A DNA stretch of 64,000 nt, from the NCBI RefSeq assembly GCF_002914525.1, contig NZ_LODW01000082.1:1-64000 (forward strand), written 5' to 3'. The notes under the pieces are model-generated. The model was not told the DNA's origin. It saw only the letters and a program-made list of their open reading frames with translations, and searched no databases. Positions 46,783 to 56,381 of this stretch are shown piece by piece; position 1 is the first letter of the stretch; each line of letters starts with the position of its first letter. Source of the DNA: Rhizobium hidalgonense. Lineage in GTDB: Bacteria > Pseudomonadota > Alphaproteobacteria > Rhizobiales > Rhizobiaceae. The position numbers and the translations under genes are program-made.

Positions 46783-47844
46783 ATGAACTCTTCGGCCAAA
46801 GCGTCCCCCTGGTGGACCCCGTCCGTGCATGCCGATCGCCGTCCGTTCTTGATTGGGCGCAATGCGATCCAGGCGGCGTTGCGCGGGTTTTTCGCGGGCG
46901 AGGATTTCATCGAGGTCGATACGGCGGCGCTGCAGATCTCCCCCGGCAACGAGGCGCATCTGCATGCCTTCGCCACGGAAGCGCTGACGACGGATGGGCA
47001 AAGGGCGCCGTTCTACCTGCACACCTCGCCGGAATTCGCCTGCAAGAAGCTGCTTGCGGCCGGCGAGGAACGCATCTCTTGTTTTGCCCATGTCTATCGC
47101 AATCGCGAACGCGGGCCGCTGCACCATCCCGAATTCACCATGCTCGAATGGTATCGCGCCGACGAAAGCTACGAGAGCCTGATGATGGATTGCGTGCGGA
47201 TCCTGGCGCTGGCGGCGGAAACAGCAAAGACCGAGAAGCTTGCCTATCGCGGCGGCGAGAGCGATCCCTTCGCCGGGCCGGAGCGGATCAGCGTTGCCGT
47301 AGCCTTCGAACGTCATGCCGGCATCGACCTTCTTGCTTCCGTTGCCGCCGACGGTTCGACCGATCGCGATCATCTGGCCGCCGAGCTCCGGCGCGTCGGC
47401 ATGCGTGTCGCCGAGGACGATGGCTGGGCCGATCTGTTCAGCCGGGTGCTGGTCGAAATGATCGAGCCGCATCTCGGCTTCGGCCGTATCACCATTCTCG
47501 ACGAATATCCGGTCTCGGAGGCCGCCCTTGCGCGTCCTTCGGCACGCGACCCCCGGGTTGCCGAACGTTTCGAGCTCTATGCCTGCGGCGTCGAGCTTGC
47601 CAATGGCTTCGGCGAGCTGACCAATGCTGGCGAACAGCGGCGGCGCTTCGAGATCGAGATGGCCGAGAAGGCGCGGGTCTACGGTGAGACCTATCCACTC
47701 GACGAGGATTTCCTCGCCGCACTGTCGCTGATGCCCGAGGCCAGCGGCATCGCGCTCGGCTTCGACCGGCTGGTGATGCTGGCGACGGGGGCATCGCGTA
47801 TCGACCAAGTGCTGTGGGCGCCGGTCGCGGAGTATGGAAGATGA
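46783..47844 (+). CDS. epmA: EF-P lysyltransferase EpmA (GenX)
   Basis: A class II lysyl-tRNA-synthetase-like enzyme without the anticodon-binding domain, 353 aa. Motif 2 is CFAHVYRNRERGPLHHPEFTMLEWYRA and motif 3 is GIALGFDRLVML. It transfers (R)-beta-lysine to EF-P Lys 34. It is divergent from efp, and its stop overlaps the epmB start (ATGA at 47841-47844), so the module is co-expressed. Confidence 0.95.
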   Translation: MNSSAKASPWWTPSVHADRRPFLIGRNAIQAALRGFFAGEDFIEVDTAALQISPGNEAHLHAFATEALTTDGQRAPFYLHTSPEFACKKLLAAGEERISCFAHVYRNRERGPLHHPEFTMLEWYRADESYESLMMDCVRILALAAETAKTEKLAYRGGESDPFAGPERISVAVAFERHAGIDLLASVAADGSTDRDHLAAELRRVGMRVAEDDGWADLFSRVLVEMIEPHLGFGRITILDEYPVSEAALARPSARDPRVAERFELYACGVELANGFGELTNAGEQRRRFEIEMAEKARVYGETYPLDEDFLAALSLMPEASGIALGFDRLVMLATGASRIDQVLWAPVAEYGR

Positions 47845-48893
47845 ATGCCGTCAAGCCGATCAAGAGTATCGACGATCTGGTCATGGCAGGGCTGGTGGCG
47901 CCGGCCGATCGCATAGCGCTGGAGGCGGTTGCCGCGCGTTACGCGATTGCCCTGACGCCAGTTATGACCGGGCTGATCGACCGCGCCGATCCCGATGATC
48001 CGATCGCACGGCAATTCGTGCCGGATGCCGCCGAACTGACGGTCGCCCTAGAAGAACGCGCCGATCCGATCGGCGATCAAGCCCACAGCCCGGTCGAAGG
48101 CATCGTTCATCGTTATCCCGATCGTGTGCTGCTGAAGGCTGTGCATGTCTGCCCGGTCTATTGCCGCTTCTGCTTCCGGCGCGAAATGGTCGGGCCGCAG
48201 GGTCTCGGCACGCTCGATGCGGTGGCGATGCAGGCGGCCTTCGACTATATCAAAGGTCATGGAGAGATCTGGGAGGTGATCCTCACCGGCGGCGATCCGC
48301 TGGTGCTCTCTCCGCGCCGGCTCCGCGACATCATGGAGGCGCTGGCGGAATTCGCCCATGTGAAGATCGTGCGGTTCCACACGCGTGTTCCCGTCGTCGA
48401 GCCTGAGAGGATCGATGCGGCGTTGATCGCCGCGCTGAAGGCGAGCGGCAAGACGGTCTATGTGGCGCTGCACGCCAACCATGTCAGGGAATTGACGGCG
48501 GAAGCGCGCGCGGCCTGTGCCCGTCTCGTCGATGCCGGCATCGCCATGGTCAGTCAGTCGGTGCTGCTCAAAGGCGTCAACGACGATCCCGACGTGCTTG
48601 CGGAACTGATGAAGGCTTTCGTCGAGATCCGCGTCAAACCCTATTACCTGCATCACCCGGATCTGGCGCCCGGCACCGGCCATTTCAGATTGACGATTGA
48701 GGAGGGACAGAGGATCGTCGCGGCGTTGCACGGGCGGATCTCCGGACTGTGTCAGCCGACCTACATCCTTGATATTCCGGGTGGTCACGGCAAGGCCGTT
48801 GTCAGCGGCAGCACCGTTCGGGCTAGGGGTGAGGGATGTTATTCCGTCTCGGATTACCGCGGCAACGAGCATTCCTATCCGCCCGTTGATTGA
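47841..48893 (+). CDS. epmB: EF-P beta-lysylation protein EpmB (lysine 2,3-aminomutase)
   Basis: A radical-SAM enzyme of the KamA family, 350 aa, converting (S)-lysine to (R)-beta-lysine for EpmA. The CxxxCxxC cluster motif is in CPVYCRFCFRREMVG, and the SAM/PLP-adjacent TGGDPL and the C-terminal lysine-binding region follow. Placement next to epmA and efp distinguishes it from catabolic KamA. Confidence 0.94.
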   Translation: MNAVKPIKSIDDLVMAGLVAPADRIALEAVAARYAIALTPVMTGLIDRADPDDPIARQFVPDAAELTVALEERADPIGDQAHSPVEGIVHRYPDRVLLKAVHVCPVYCRFCFRREMVGPQGLGTLDAVAMQAAFDYIKGHGEIWEVILTGGDPLVLSPRRLRDIMEALAEFAHVKIVRFHTRVPVVEPERIDAALIAALKASGKTVYVALHANHVRELTAEARAACARLVDAGIAMVSQSVLLKGVNDDPDVLAELMKAFVEIRVKPYYLHHPDLAPGTGHFRLTIEEGQRIVAALHGRISGLCQPTYILDIPGGHGKAVVSGSTVRARGEGCYSVSDYRGNEHSYPPVD

Positions 48894-49066
48894 CGCAAAG
48901 CGGTGCGTTTCGTGTCATTTCTGTACTCGCCGCGGCGAAAATTGGGTCGAATTCCATCGTCGAGACAGGCGTAAGTCGTTGATTAATAGCCGATATTATA
49001 GCTCAAGCCGCGGCAATCGCTAAAATCCTAACTGTGAGCCTCAATCATATTTAACGCTATAAATTA

Positions 49067-49087
49067 GCGGAATATTCTGTTTTCCGC
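49067..49087 (+). promoter_or_regulatory. possible operator before the carrier-protein operon
   Basis: GCGGAA (49067-49072), nine bases, TTCCGC (49082-49087), within an AT-rich 260-base region upstream of the acyl-carrier-like gene. It may bind a regulator; none is adjacent. The rest of 48894-49155 shows no gene. Confidence 0.35.
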
Positions 49088-49155
49088 ACTAAAAGAACGC
49101 TCATGACAAGGCGATGAACGCCGGATCGGGATCATGAGAATCTTGGAGTGATGGG

Positions 49156-49407
49156 ATGAATAAGACAATCCGCGACCTCGTAGCCAAATTCGGCAAACTT
49201 CCTGTCGCAATCGACCAGGTCGCCGACGATGCCGATCTTTATGCGGCGGGTCTGACCTCCTTTGCTTCGGTGCAGCTGATGCTTGGCATCGAAGAAGCGT
49301 TCGACATCGAATTTCCCGATAATCTCCTGAATCGCAAATCCTTCGCGAGCATCTCGGCGATCGCCAAAACGGTCGATAGTATCCAGGACAGCCGGAAGGT
49401 CGCCTGA
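49156..49407 (+). CDS. dedicated acyl/amino-acyl carrier protein
   Basis: An 83-aa phosphopantetheine carrier protein. The attachment serine is Ser 35 in AAGLTSFASVQLM (DSL-like site written L-T-S), followed by the usual IEEAFDIEFPDNLLNRKSF second helix. It is less acidic than housekeeping ACP. It opens an operon with an acyl-CoA dehydrogenase (start overlapping the stop) and an aaRS-like ligase. In Bradyrhizobium and Agrobacterium such carrier proteins are aminoacylated by the adjacent ligase. Confidence 0.88.
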   Translation: MNKTIRDLVAKFGKLPVAIDQVADDADLYAAGLTSFASVQLMLGIEEAFDIEFPDNLLNRKSFASISAIAKTVDSIQDSRKVA

Positions 49408-50588
49408 TGAACTTCCCCGTCAAGATCACGCAGGACGGTCTTGCCGCAAGGGTCGCTCGTGTCGCCGAAATCGCGGCGAAACACGCCGATACCGTCGATG
49501 CCGAGGGCCGCTTTCCCCGGGAAGCCGTGGATGCGATGAAGGCCGAAAGGCTGCTCGGCATCCAGGTGCCGCGCCATTTCGGCGGTGAATCCGCCTCGAT
49601 CACCGAGATTGCCGAATTGTGCTCGATGCTTGGCCAGGCCTGCGCGGCCAGCGCCATGGTTTTCGCCATGCACCATATCAAGCTGTCGAGTCTCGTCGAA
49701 CACGGCGCCGACAGCGAATGGCATTGCGACTTCATGCGCTGCATTGCTGCCGACCAGCTGCTGATCGCTTCGGCCACCACCGAGGGCGGTATCGGCGGAA
49801 ACCTGCGCAACAGCATTTGCGCGGTCGAAGTCGATGGCGATCTCTGCCGCCTCGAAAAGGATGCGACCGTCATTTCCTACGGTTCGCATGCCGATGCCAT
49901 TCTCATCACCTCGCGTGCCCATGCGCAGGCGGCTTCCTCCGATCAGGTGCTGACGGCCTTCCTCAAGGACCAGTATACGCTCGAGAAGACCCATGCCTGG
50001 AACACGCTCGGCATGCGTGGCACCTGCTCCGACGGCTTCCTGTTCAAGGGACAGGCGCCGGCGCGTCAGATCCTGCCGAAGCCTTTCGCGGAGATCGCGG
50101 CGCAATCGATGCTCGCCTCCTCGCACCTGCTCTGGAGCGGCGTCTGGTACGGTATCGCGGTCGACGCCGTAGCGCGCGCCCAGGCTTTCGTGCGCGCCGC
50201 CGCCCGCAAGGCACCCGATACTCAGCCGCCGGGCGCGCTGCGCCTCGCCGAGGTTTCGAACCTGTTGCAGATGGTCAAATCCAACGTGGTTGCCGGCCTC
50301 AAGGCCTATGAGGATGCCAAATCTAATCATGACAGGCTGTCCTCGATGGGCTTTGCCGTGGCGATGAACAACGTCAAGATCGCCTCGTCCGAGACGATCC
50401 TGGAGATCGTCAACCATGCCATGCTGATCTGCGGCATCATGGGCTACAAGAACGGCACGCCTTTCAGCCTCGGACGCCATCTGCGCGATGCGCATTCCGC
50501 GCAGCTGATGATTTCGAACGACCGAATCCTCGGCAATACGTCGAGCATGCTTCTCGTCCACAAGCAGGACACTAGCCTTCTGGGGTAA
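49407..50588 (+). CDS. acyl-CoA dehydrogenase-like flavoprotein
   Basis: A 393-aa acyl-CoA dehydrogenase fold. The N-terminal helical domain is at about 1-115, the middle beta domain has [20 protein letters not shown] and [10 protein letters not shown], and the C-terminal helices carry the flavin contacts. It starts on the carrier-protein stop, so its substrate may be carrier-bound rather than CoA-bound; the ligase neighbour supports an aminoacyl- or acyl-carrier oxidation. No family-standard catalytic Glu could be assigned with certainty. Confidence 0.8.
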   Translation: MNFPVKITQDGLAARVARVAEIAAKHADTVDAEGRFPREAVDAMKAERLLGIQVPRHFGGESASITEIAELCSMLGQACAASAMVFAMHHIKLSSLVEHGADSEWHCDFMRCIAADQLLIASATTEGGIGGNLRNSICAVEVDGDLCRLEKDATVISYGSHADAILITSRAHAQAASSDQVLTAFLKDQYTLEKTHAWNTLGMRGTCSDGFLFKGQAPARQILPKPFAEIAAQSMLASSHLLWSGVWYGIAVDAVARAQAFVRAAARKAPDTQPPGALRLAEVSNLLQMVKSNVVAGLKAYEDAKSNHDRLSSMGFAVAMNNVKIASSETILEIVNHAMLICGIMGYKNGTPFSLGRHLRDAHSAQLMISNDRILGNTSSMLLVHKQDTSLLG

Positions 50589-50592
50589 AGCC

Positions 50593-51501
50593 ATGGATAT
50601 GCAGACCTCGTTTCTCGACCGGCTCTTCGAGTCCGGCCTGCTGATCGATACCGGCGTTGATGGTCTCTATGGCCGCAGCGGCCAGTTCGAAGACGTCATT
50701 ACTGCTTTCGAACGGCTGATCGACACGTTCGGCGGCGCCGACGGCGCCGAGGCGATGCGTTTCCCGCCCGGCATGAACCGAGCGCTCTTCGAAAAAAGCG
50801 GTTACATGAAGAGCTTCCCGCAGCTGGCCGGTACGGTGCACAGTTTCTGCGGCAGCGATCTCGACCATATGAGCCTGCTGCAGTGCATGGAAGTCGGCGA
50901 CGACTGGACCAAGGACCAGAAGGCAACCGATATCGTGCTGACGCCGGCTGCCTGCTACCCGCTCTATCCGACGGTCGCCAAACGCGGCAACCTGCCGGCC
51001 AAGGGCGGTCTCTTCGATCTTCAGTCCTATTGCTTCCGCCATGAGCCTTCGAAGGATCCTGCCCGCCAGCAGTTGTTTCGCATGCGTGAATATGTGTGCA
51101 TGGGCACGGAGCAGCACGTCACCGATTTTCGTCAGACATGGATGGATCGCGGTGTCGAGATGATGAAGCACCTCGGCCTCGATGTGACCATCGACGTTGC
51201 CAACGACCCGTTCTTCGGGCGTGCCGGCAAGATGATGGTCAACAACCAGCGCGACCAGAACCTGAAGTTCGAATTGCTGATCCCGATCACGTCGACGGCA
51301 AATCCGACTGCCTGCATGAGCTTCAACTACCACCAGGATTCCTTCGGCCTGAAGTGGGGTCTGAACCTCGAAGACGGCAGCGTCGCACACACGGCCTGCG
51401 TCGGTTTCGGGTTAGAACGCATCGCGCTTGCCCTCTTCCACCATCACGGGCTCGACGTAAAGCAATGGCCGGCCAGCGTGCGGAAAACGCTGTGGGGCTG
51501 A
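50593..51501 (+). CDS. amino acid:[carrier protein] ligase (SerRS-like)
   Basis: A 302-aa relative of the catalytic core of atypical seryl-tRNA synthetase, lacking the tRNA-binding arm. Motif 2-like [20 protein letters not shown] and motif 3-like [12 protein letters not shown] are intact. Cys 121, Glu 166 and Cys 269 match the zinc-ligand pattern Cys-Glu-Cys of the characterised Bradyrhizobium enzymes (spacing identical to memory of those positions minus ten). Those enzymes activate glycine or alanine and attach it to the phosphopantetheine of the neighbouring carrier protein, not to tRNA. It is co-transcribed with the carrier protein and the acyl-CoA dehydrogenase. Confidence 0.9.
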   Translation: MDMQTSFLDRLFESGLLIDTGVDGLYGRSGQFEDVITAFERLIDTFGGADGAEAMRFPPGMNRALFEKSGYMKSFPQLAGTVHSFCGSDLDHMSLLQCMEVGDDWTKDQKATDIVLTPAACYPLYPTVAKRGNLPAKGGLFDLQSYCFRHEPSKDPARQQLFRMREYVCMGTEQHVTDFRQTWMDRGVEMMKHLGLDVTIDVANDPFFGRAGKMMVNNQRDQNLKFELLIPITSTANPTACMSFNYHQDSFGLKWGLNLEDGSVAHTACVGFGLERIALALFHHHGLDVKQWPASVRKTLWG

Positions 51502-51509
51502 GCCGGTCG

Positions 51510-52472
51510 ATGACATCGGTATTTTCGGGGATCGACCCGGAAACTTATCGTCAGCACGCGCTGCATTCCGGCGAGCGCGCCTGGCCGGAAACCAATTGCT
51601 ACGTCGATCTCTGGATCGAGGTGCTGGCGACCTCGGGCGTTGCGCCTGAGGCGATGCTGGGTTTCACCCTGGCGCAGGATTTCGAAGGCGACCAGTTCAC
51701 CTTCTTCAAGGTGCCGCTCGAAGATCTCGAAGCGCTCTACGACATTCGCGCCACCGAGCTTGCCATCTATGACCGTGTCGAACGGCATGTGGAAGTGCAG
51801 ATTGCGCGGGGCCGTCTCTGCCTGATCGAGATGGATTCCTTCTACATGCCGGACACGCGCGGCACCGCCTACCGGCAGGAGCACGGCAAGACGACAGTTG
51901 CCATCAACCGGCTTGATGTTGTGGCCAAACGCGTCGAGTATTTTCACAATGCCGGCTATTTCAAGCTTGACGGCGAGGATTTCGACGGGTTGTTCCAGCT
52001 GAAGTTGACGGAAAACGACCCGCCGTTCCTGCCCTATACGGAATTTGCGCGGTTCCCGGAAAAGCCCGCGGATGAAGCGCATCTGCGCGCTACCGCGCGG
52101 CGCCTTGCCGGGTTTCATTTCACCAGGCGTCCTCGCGAAAATCCGATCCGCGCATTCGCGGAGGTCTTCCCGCAGCAGGTCGAAGCGGTGGCGGAACGGC
52201 CCTTCGGCTTCTTCCACAAATATGCCTTCAATACGCTTCGCCAGGTCGGCGCCAATTTCGAGCTGGCGGCCGATCATCTGGCCTGGCTTTCCCCCGATGA
52301 ATTCGCGGCGGCCGCCGAGCATGCGCGGCGCATTTCGGATGCGGCGAAATCGGTGCAGTTCCAGCTTGCCCGCGCCATCGCCCGCCGGAAGTTCGAGCCG
52401 CTGCAGACAGCCCTTGATCCGGCCGCCGATGCATGGGATTCCATGATGGCATCGCTTGTGGAGCGAATCTGA
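51510..52472 (+). CDS. DUF1839-family protein
   Basis: A 320-aa protein of unknown function. It matches DUF1839 in my memory by the segments AWPETNCYVDLWIEVLATSG, LEMDSFYMPDTRGTAYRQEH-like and FHNAGYFKLDGEDF. It has no signal or membrane segment. ATG 51510 starts 8 bases after the ligase stop. DUF1839 genes accompany aaRS-like ligases in other genomes; a role in transferring the activated amino acid is plausible but unproven. Confidence 0.78.
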   Translation: MTSVFSGIDPETYRQHALHSGERAWPETNCYVDLWIEVLATSGVAPEAMLGFTLAQDFEGDQFTFFKVPLEDLEALYDIRATELAIYDRVERHVEVQIARGRLCLIEMDSFYMPDTRGTAYRQEHGKTTVAINRLDVVAKRVEYFHNAGYFKLDGEDFDGLFQLKLTENDPPFLPYTEFARFPEKPADEAHLRATARRLAGFHFTRRPRENPIRAFAEVFPQQVEAVAERPFGFFHKYAFNTLRQVGANFELAADHLAWLSPDEFAAAAEHARRISDAAKSVQFQLARAIARRKFEPLQTALDPAADAWDSMMASLVERI

Positions 52473-52488
52473 GGCCGGAGATCTGACC

Positions 52489-54969
52489 ATGCGGGGGCGT
52501 TTGGCAAGCATCGGTGCCGAGGAAAGTCTGCTTTCCGAAGGCTGGAATCTGATCCTGACGGAGCCGGGCGCCTGCGCCGTACCGCACGACATTCATCTCT
52601 CCGCGCAGTTCATTCCGGCGCCCGTTCCCGGCACCGTTGCGTCAGCCCTCGAAAAAGCCGGGCTCTTCGACCGGGAAAATCCCGAGCCGCTGAACATCAA
52701 AGACGCCTGGTATCTCTGTCGGCTCTTCGATGCCGAGCCCGGAGAAGCGATCCTGCGGTTTGCAGGACTTGCGACGCTTTGCCATGTCTTCCTGAATGGC
52801 CAGGAAATCCTCTTTTCCGAAAGCATGTTCACGGCGCACGAAATCCCGGTAACACTTACGGGCGGCGACGAGCTGGCGCTGTGTTTTCGGGCGCTCGGCC
52901 CCCGCCTGTCGGAGCCTGGTCCGCGCGCACGCTGGCGGCCGCAGATGATCACGCCGGCGGGGCTGAAGAATTTCCGCACGACGCTGCTCGGCCATATGCC
53001 GGGCTGGTGCCCCGATATCCATGCGATCGGGCCGTGGCGGCCTATTTCACTGGTGCGGCGCAATCCGGTCTCAATCGACAATGTCTACATCCGCGCCGTG
53101 CTGGAGGAGAACGGCGTCGGCCGTCTCAGCGTTTCCCTGCACAGCAATGCCGAGAAGCCGGCAATGCTGCTGCGTTGCGGTGGCATGGAACAGCCCTTCG
53201 AGAAGGTCGCCGACAGCCATTATTCGGCGATCCTCAAGCTTTCCGACATCGAGCCTTGGTGGCCACATACGCATGGCGAGCCCCGTCTCTACGATTTAGC
53301 GCTGGTTTCCGACGGCGTGGAATATCTGCTCGGCACGACCGGCTTCCGGCGGATCGACGTCGACCGTGGCGCCGACGGCAACGACTTCGCCCTCACCGTC
53401 AACGGTGAACGCATCTTCTGCCGCGGCGCGGTGTGGACGACGGCCGATATTGTACGGCTGCCGGGCGGGCGGGGCGATTATGAACCGTTCCTGCGGCTTG
53501 CGGCGCAGGCCGGCATGAACATGATCCGCATCGGCGGCACCATGGCCTATGAGACGCCCGATTTATTCGCGCTTTGCGACGAACTCGGCCTGCTGGTCTG
53601 GCAGGATTTCATGTTTGCCAATTTCGACTATCCCCGTAACGACAAGGCGTTTCTCGGCCACGTGCATGCCGAGGTCGAGGAATTCCTGCACGGCGTCCAG
53701 GCGTCGCCATCCCTTGCGGTGCTCTGCGGCGGCAGCGAAATCCATCAACAGGCGGCGATGCTCGGCCTGCCGATGGAATTCTGGAGCGGGCCTGTCACGG
53801 ATGAAATCATCCCGGCCATTGCCGCGCGCAAGCGTCCCGACGTGCCCTATGTCCCGAACTCGCCCTATGGCGGGGCGATGCCATTTTCGCCGAATGCCGG
53901 TATCGCCCATTATTACGGCGTCGGCGCCTATATGCGGCCGATGGCGGATGCGCGCCGCGCCGATGTGCGTTTTGCCTCCGAAAGCCTCGCCTTCGCGCAT
54001 GTGCCGCAGCAACGGACGCTGCAGCGCCATCTCGACGTGCCGGCCGTTCATAGTCCGCTCTGGAAGGCCCGCGTGCCGCGCGACCGCAGCGCATCGTGGG
54101 ACTTCGAGGACGTTCGCGACTTCTATCTGCAGCTTCTCTATGGCCTCGATCCGGCCCAGCTTCGCCGCGAGGATCCGGAACATTATCTCGATTTCTCCCG
54201 CGCGGTCACCTGCGAGGTGATCGAGGAGACCTTTGCCGAATGGCGGCACAAGGGCTCCGCCTGCAACGGCGCGCTCGTCTGGACGCTGCAGGACTTGCTG
54301 CCCGGCCCCGGTTGGGGCGTGATCGATTCCACCGGAGAGCCGAAGCCGGTCTGGTACGCGATGCGCCGCGCATTCCGGCCGGTTCAGATGGTTTTCACCG
54401 ACGAGGGAACCAACGGTCTCGATGTGCACATCATCAACGAAACGGATGCCGCACTCGACGTGGAACTCGAAGTCGTCTGCCTGCGCGACGGAAGACAGCA
54501 GGTTGTCAGCGGCAGCAGGGCCTTCAAGCTGGCGGCAAGAGACACGGAGCGGCTTGCCGCTACCGCGCTGTTCGGCGCCTTCTTCGATACCACCTATGCC
54601 TTTCGTTTCGGCCCGCCGTCGCATAATGCGAGCGTCGCGCGCCTGCGCTCGCTGGCGGACGGCGCCGTTCTCGCGGAAAGCTTTCACTTCCCCTGCGGAC
54701 GGGCAAAGGCGCTGCATGATGCGGGCATCGAGGCCTCGCTCGGCAGAGACGGCGACGACTGGTTCGTCGATCTCAGGACCGACCGGCTGGCGCAATCGGT
54801 GCATATCGACATCGAAGGCTATCGGGCCGACGACGACTGGTTCCATCTCGCTCCCGGCGCATTGCGGCGTGTGAAGCTTCACGCGCTGTCTGGCGCGGAG
54901 GGCGATATTCCGCCTGCGGGCGAAATCAGAAGTCTCGGCAGTTCACATCGCGTCGGGCTCGCGGGCTGA
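52489..54969 (+). CDS. glycoside hydrolase family 2 (beta-mannosidase-like) protein
   Basis: An 826-aa cytosolic-looking protein with the GH2 plan: N-terminal sugar-binding domain (about 20-180), immunoglobulin-like domain (about 200-300), TIM barrel (about 310-640), and further beta domains to the C-terminus. The acid/base Glu is probably Glu 417 (VLCGGSEIH) and the nucleophile Glu 498 (FASESLAFAH). No signal peptide is visible, so it acts inside the cell or is a non-catalytic homologue. It lies in the operon before a glycosyltransferase, suggesting trimming or remodelling of the same glycan. ATG 52489 has GGAG 9 bases upstream. Confidence 0.82.
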   Translation: MRGRLASIGAEESLLSEGWNLILTEPGACAVPHDIHLSAQFIPAPVPGTVASALEKAGLFDRENPEPLNIKDAWYLCRLFDAEPGEAILRFAGLATLCHVFLNGQEILFSESMFTAHEIPVTLTGGDELALCFRALGPRLSEPGPRARWRPQMITPAGLKNFRTTLLGHMPGWCPDIHAIGPWRPISLVRRNPVSIDNVYIRAVLEENGVGRLSVSLHSNAEKPAMLLRCGGMEQPFEKVADSHYSAILKLSDIEPWWPHTHGEPRLYDLALVSDGVEYLLGTTGFRRIDVDRGADGNDFALTVNGERIFCRGAVWTTADIVRLPGGRGDYEPFLRLAAQAGMNMIRIGGTMAYETPDLFALCDELGLLVWQDFMFANFDYPRNDKAFLGHVHAEVEEFLHGVQASPSLAVLCGGSEIHQQAAMLGLPMEFWSGPVTDEIIPAIAARKRPDVPYVPNSPYGGAMPFSPNAGIAHYYGVGAYMRPMADARRADVRFASESLAFAHVPQQRTLQRHLDVPAVHSPLWKARVPRDRSASWDFEDVRDFYLQLLYGLDPAQLRREDPEHYLDFSRAVTCEVIEETFAEWRHKGSACNGALVWTLQDLLPGPGWGVIDSTGEPKPVWYAMRRAFRPVQMVFTDEGTNGLDVHIINETDAALDVELEVVCLRDGRQQVVSGSRAFKLAARDTERLAATALFGAFFDTTYAFRFGPPSHNASVARLRSLADGAVLAESFHFPCGRAKALHDAGIEASLGRDGDDWFVDLRTDRLAQSVHIDIEGYRADDDWFHLAPGALRRVKLHALSGAEGDIPPAGEIRSLGSSHRVGLAG

Positions 54970-54984
54970 GGCTCGCTGGGAATA

Positions 54985-56190
54985 ATGCAAATCCACCGGA
55001 AAGATCGTGACTTGAGAAAGACATACCGGCTTCTACGCGCCCACGTTCTGCAACGGCTGATCCCGCGGTCGCGTGTCGCTTTCAATCCGCGCAAGCCGGT
55101 GGAAGTGGTCGGCTATCTGTCGATGGCGGTCGGCGTCGGTGAATCGGCGCGGCTCTGCGCCGGAGCGCTTTCGGAGGCGGGACGGACGATATCGCTCTCC
55201 GACGTCAGCACGCATCCCGACGCGAATTCCTTTCCCGGATGGGCGCCGCCGCGCGCCCCCAGCGAGCCGCCGGGAAGCCGGATCTGGCACCTCAATCCGC
55301 CGATGCTGCCGCGTGCCATCCTCAAGAAGGGTGTCACGAATTTCACCCGCGCCTTCAATATCGGCTATTTCGCCTGGGAACTGGAAGTCGTGCCGGCCGA
55401 ATGGCGCAATGCCATGCATTATATGAACGCCGTCTTCGTGCCGTCGGAATTCACCCGGCGGACGATTGCGCCGCTCACCAAAGCGCCGGTCATCGTCGTT
55501 CCGCATCCGGTGACCGAGGCGGCGGCGACGGAAGGCATGCGGGAGAAGTTCGGCATCGAGAGGGATGCCTTTCTTGTCAGCTTTATCTTTAGCGCCGGCT
55601 CCTCGATCAACCGGAAAAATCCGCGGGCGGTCATCGAGGCTTTCAGGATATTTGCCGCCGAAGCCCCAAGCGCCTTCCTGCTGATGAAGGCAAGTGGCGA
55701 TGTGAACAAGGATGAAGCCTTGCGTGCGCTGGTCGCCTCGGTCGCGGGCGACGCCCGGATCAGGATCGTCACCGACAGGCTGTCGAACGCCGATGTCAAC
55801 GGCCTCATTCGCTCCTCCCAAGCCTATCTTTCGCTGCATCGTTCCGAGGGTTTTGGGCTGACGGTTGCCGAGGCGATCATGCAGCGCACGCCGGTTATTT
55901 CCACTTCCTGGTCGGGCACGGCGGATTTCTGCGACCCCGACAATTCATGGCTGGTCGCCTCTCCTCTCATTCCCGTCGTCGATACTCATCCGGAATTTGC
56001 CGGGCTCGACGGTGCGGTCTGGGCGGATCCCTCTCCTCAAGCCGCAGCCGCGCATCTCAGCGAGATTTATCGCGCGCCCGAGCTGGCGCGGGAGAAGGCC
56101 GAGAAGGCGCGGGCGTTCCTGCTGCGCTACCTCGCCGAGAATAGCTATGAGAAGGCGCTTCAGACGCTGGCGGCGATGCAATCCAGCTAA
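54985..56190 (+). CDS. GT4-family glycosyltransferase
   Basis: A 401-aa retaining glycosyltransferase (GT-B). The acceptor domain is N-terminal (VGYLSMAVGVGESARL). The donor domain has FSAGSSINRKNP and the E-x7-E motif in SEGFGLTVAEAI. It probably adds a sugar to a lipid-linked or carrier-linked acceptor in the cytosol. It is the sixth gene of the carrier-protein operon, 15 bases after the GH2 gene. Confidence 0.85.
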   Translation: MQIHRKDRDLRKTYRLLRAHVLQRLIPRSRVAFNPRKPVEVVGYLSMAVGVGESARLCAGALSEAGRTISLSDVSTHPDANSFPGWAPPRAPSEPPGSRIWHLNPPMLPRAILKKGVTNFTRAFNIGYFAWELEVVPAEWRNAMHYMNAVFVPSEFTRRTIAPLTKAPVIVVPHPVTEAAATEGMREKFGIERDAFLVSFIFSAGSSINRKNPRAVIEAFRIFAAEAPSAFLLMKASGDVNKDEALRALVASVAGDARIRIVTDRLSNADVNGLIRSSQAYLSLHRSEGFGLTVAEAIMQRTPVISTSWSGTADFCDPDNSWLVASPLIPVVDTHPEFAGLDGAVWADPSPQAAAAHLSEIYRAPELAREKAEKARAFLLRYLAENSYEKALQTLAAMQSS

Positions 56191-56251
56191 GGTGAGGTCG
56201 TCACTCCGCTTTATTTTAATATTTTCGCATTAGAGATGACGGCTATGCGGC

Positions 56252-56359
56252 TTTAGAGCATGTCGCGCAAAAGTGTGCAGCAGTTTTGCGATAACGGCAT
56301 GCGTAAAAACAAAACCTGAATCGCGAGGAGCGAATCTGAAAGATCGCGACGCGCTTTAG
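56252..56359 (-). repeat. RIME-like dispersed repeat, ~108 bp, inverted
   Basis: Inverse complement of the copy at 13222-13329, with only scattered differences, from GCATGTCGCGCAAAAGTG to GATCGCGACGCGCTTTAG. It separates the glycosyltransferase from the flippase fusion and could carry a transcription or processing signal. Confidence 0.75.
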
Positions 56360-56381
56360 GCCGATGCTGGCGGATGGACAG

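Noticed and set aside
51096-51509. N-terminal extension of DUF1839 into the ligase gene
   Set aside because: The overlap would lie in a different frame of the ligase and encodes non-conserved residues; ATG 51510 is the sensible start.
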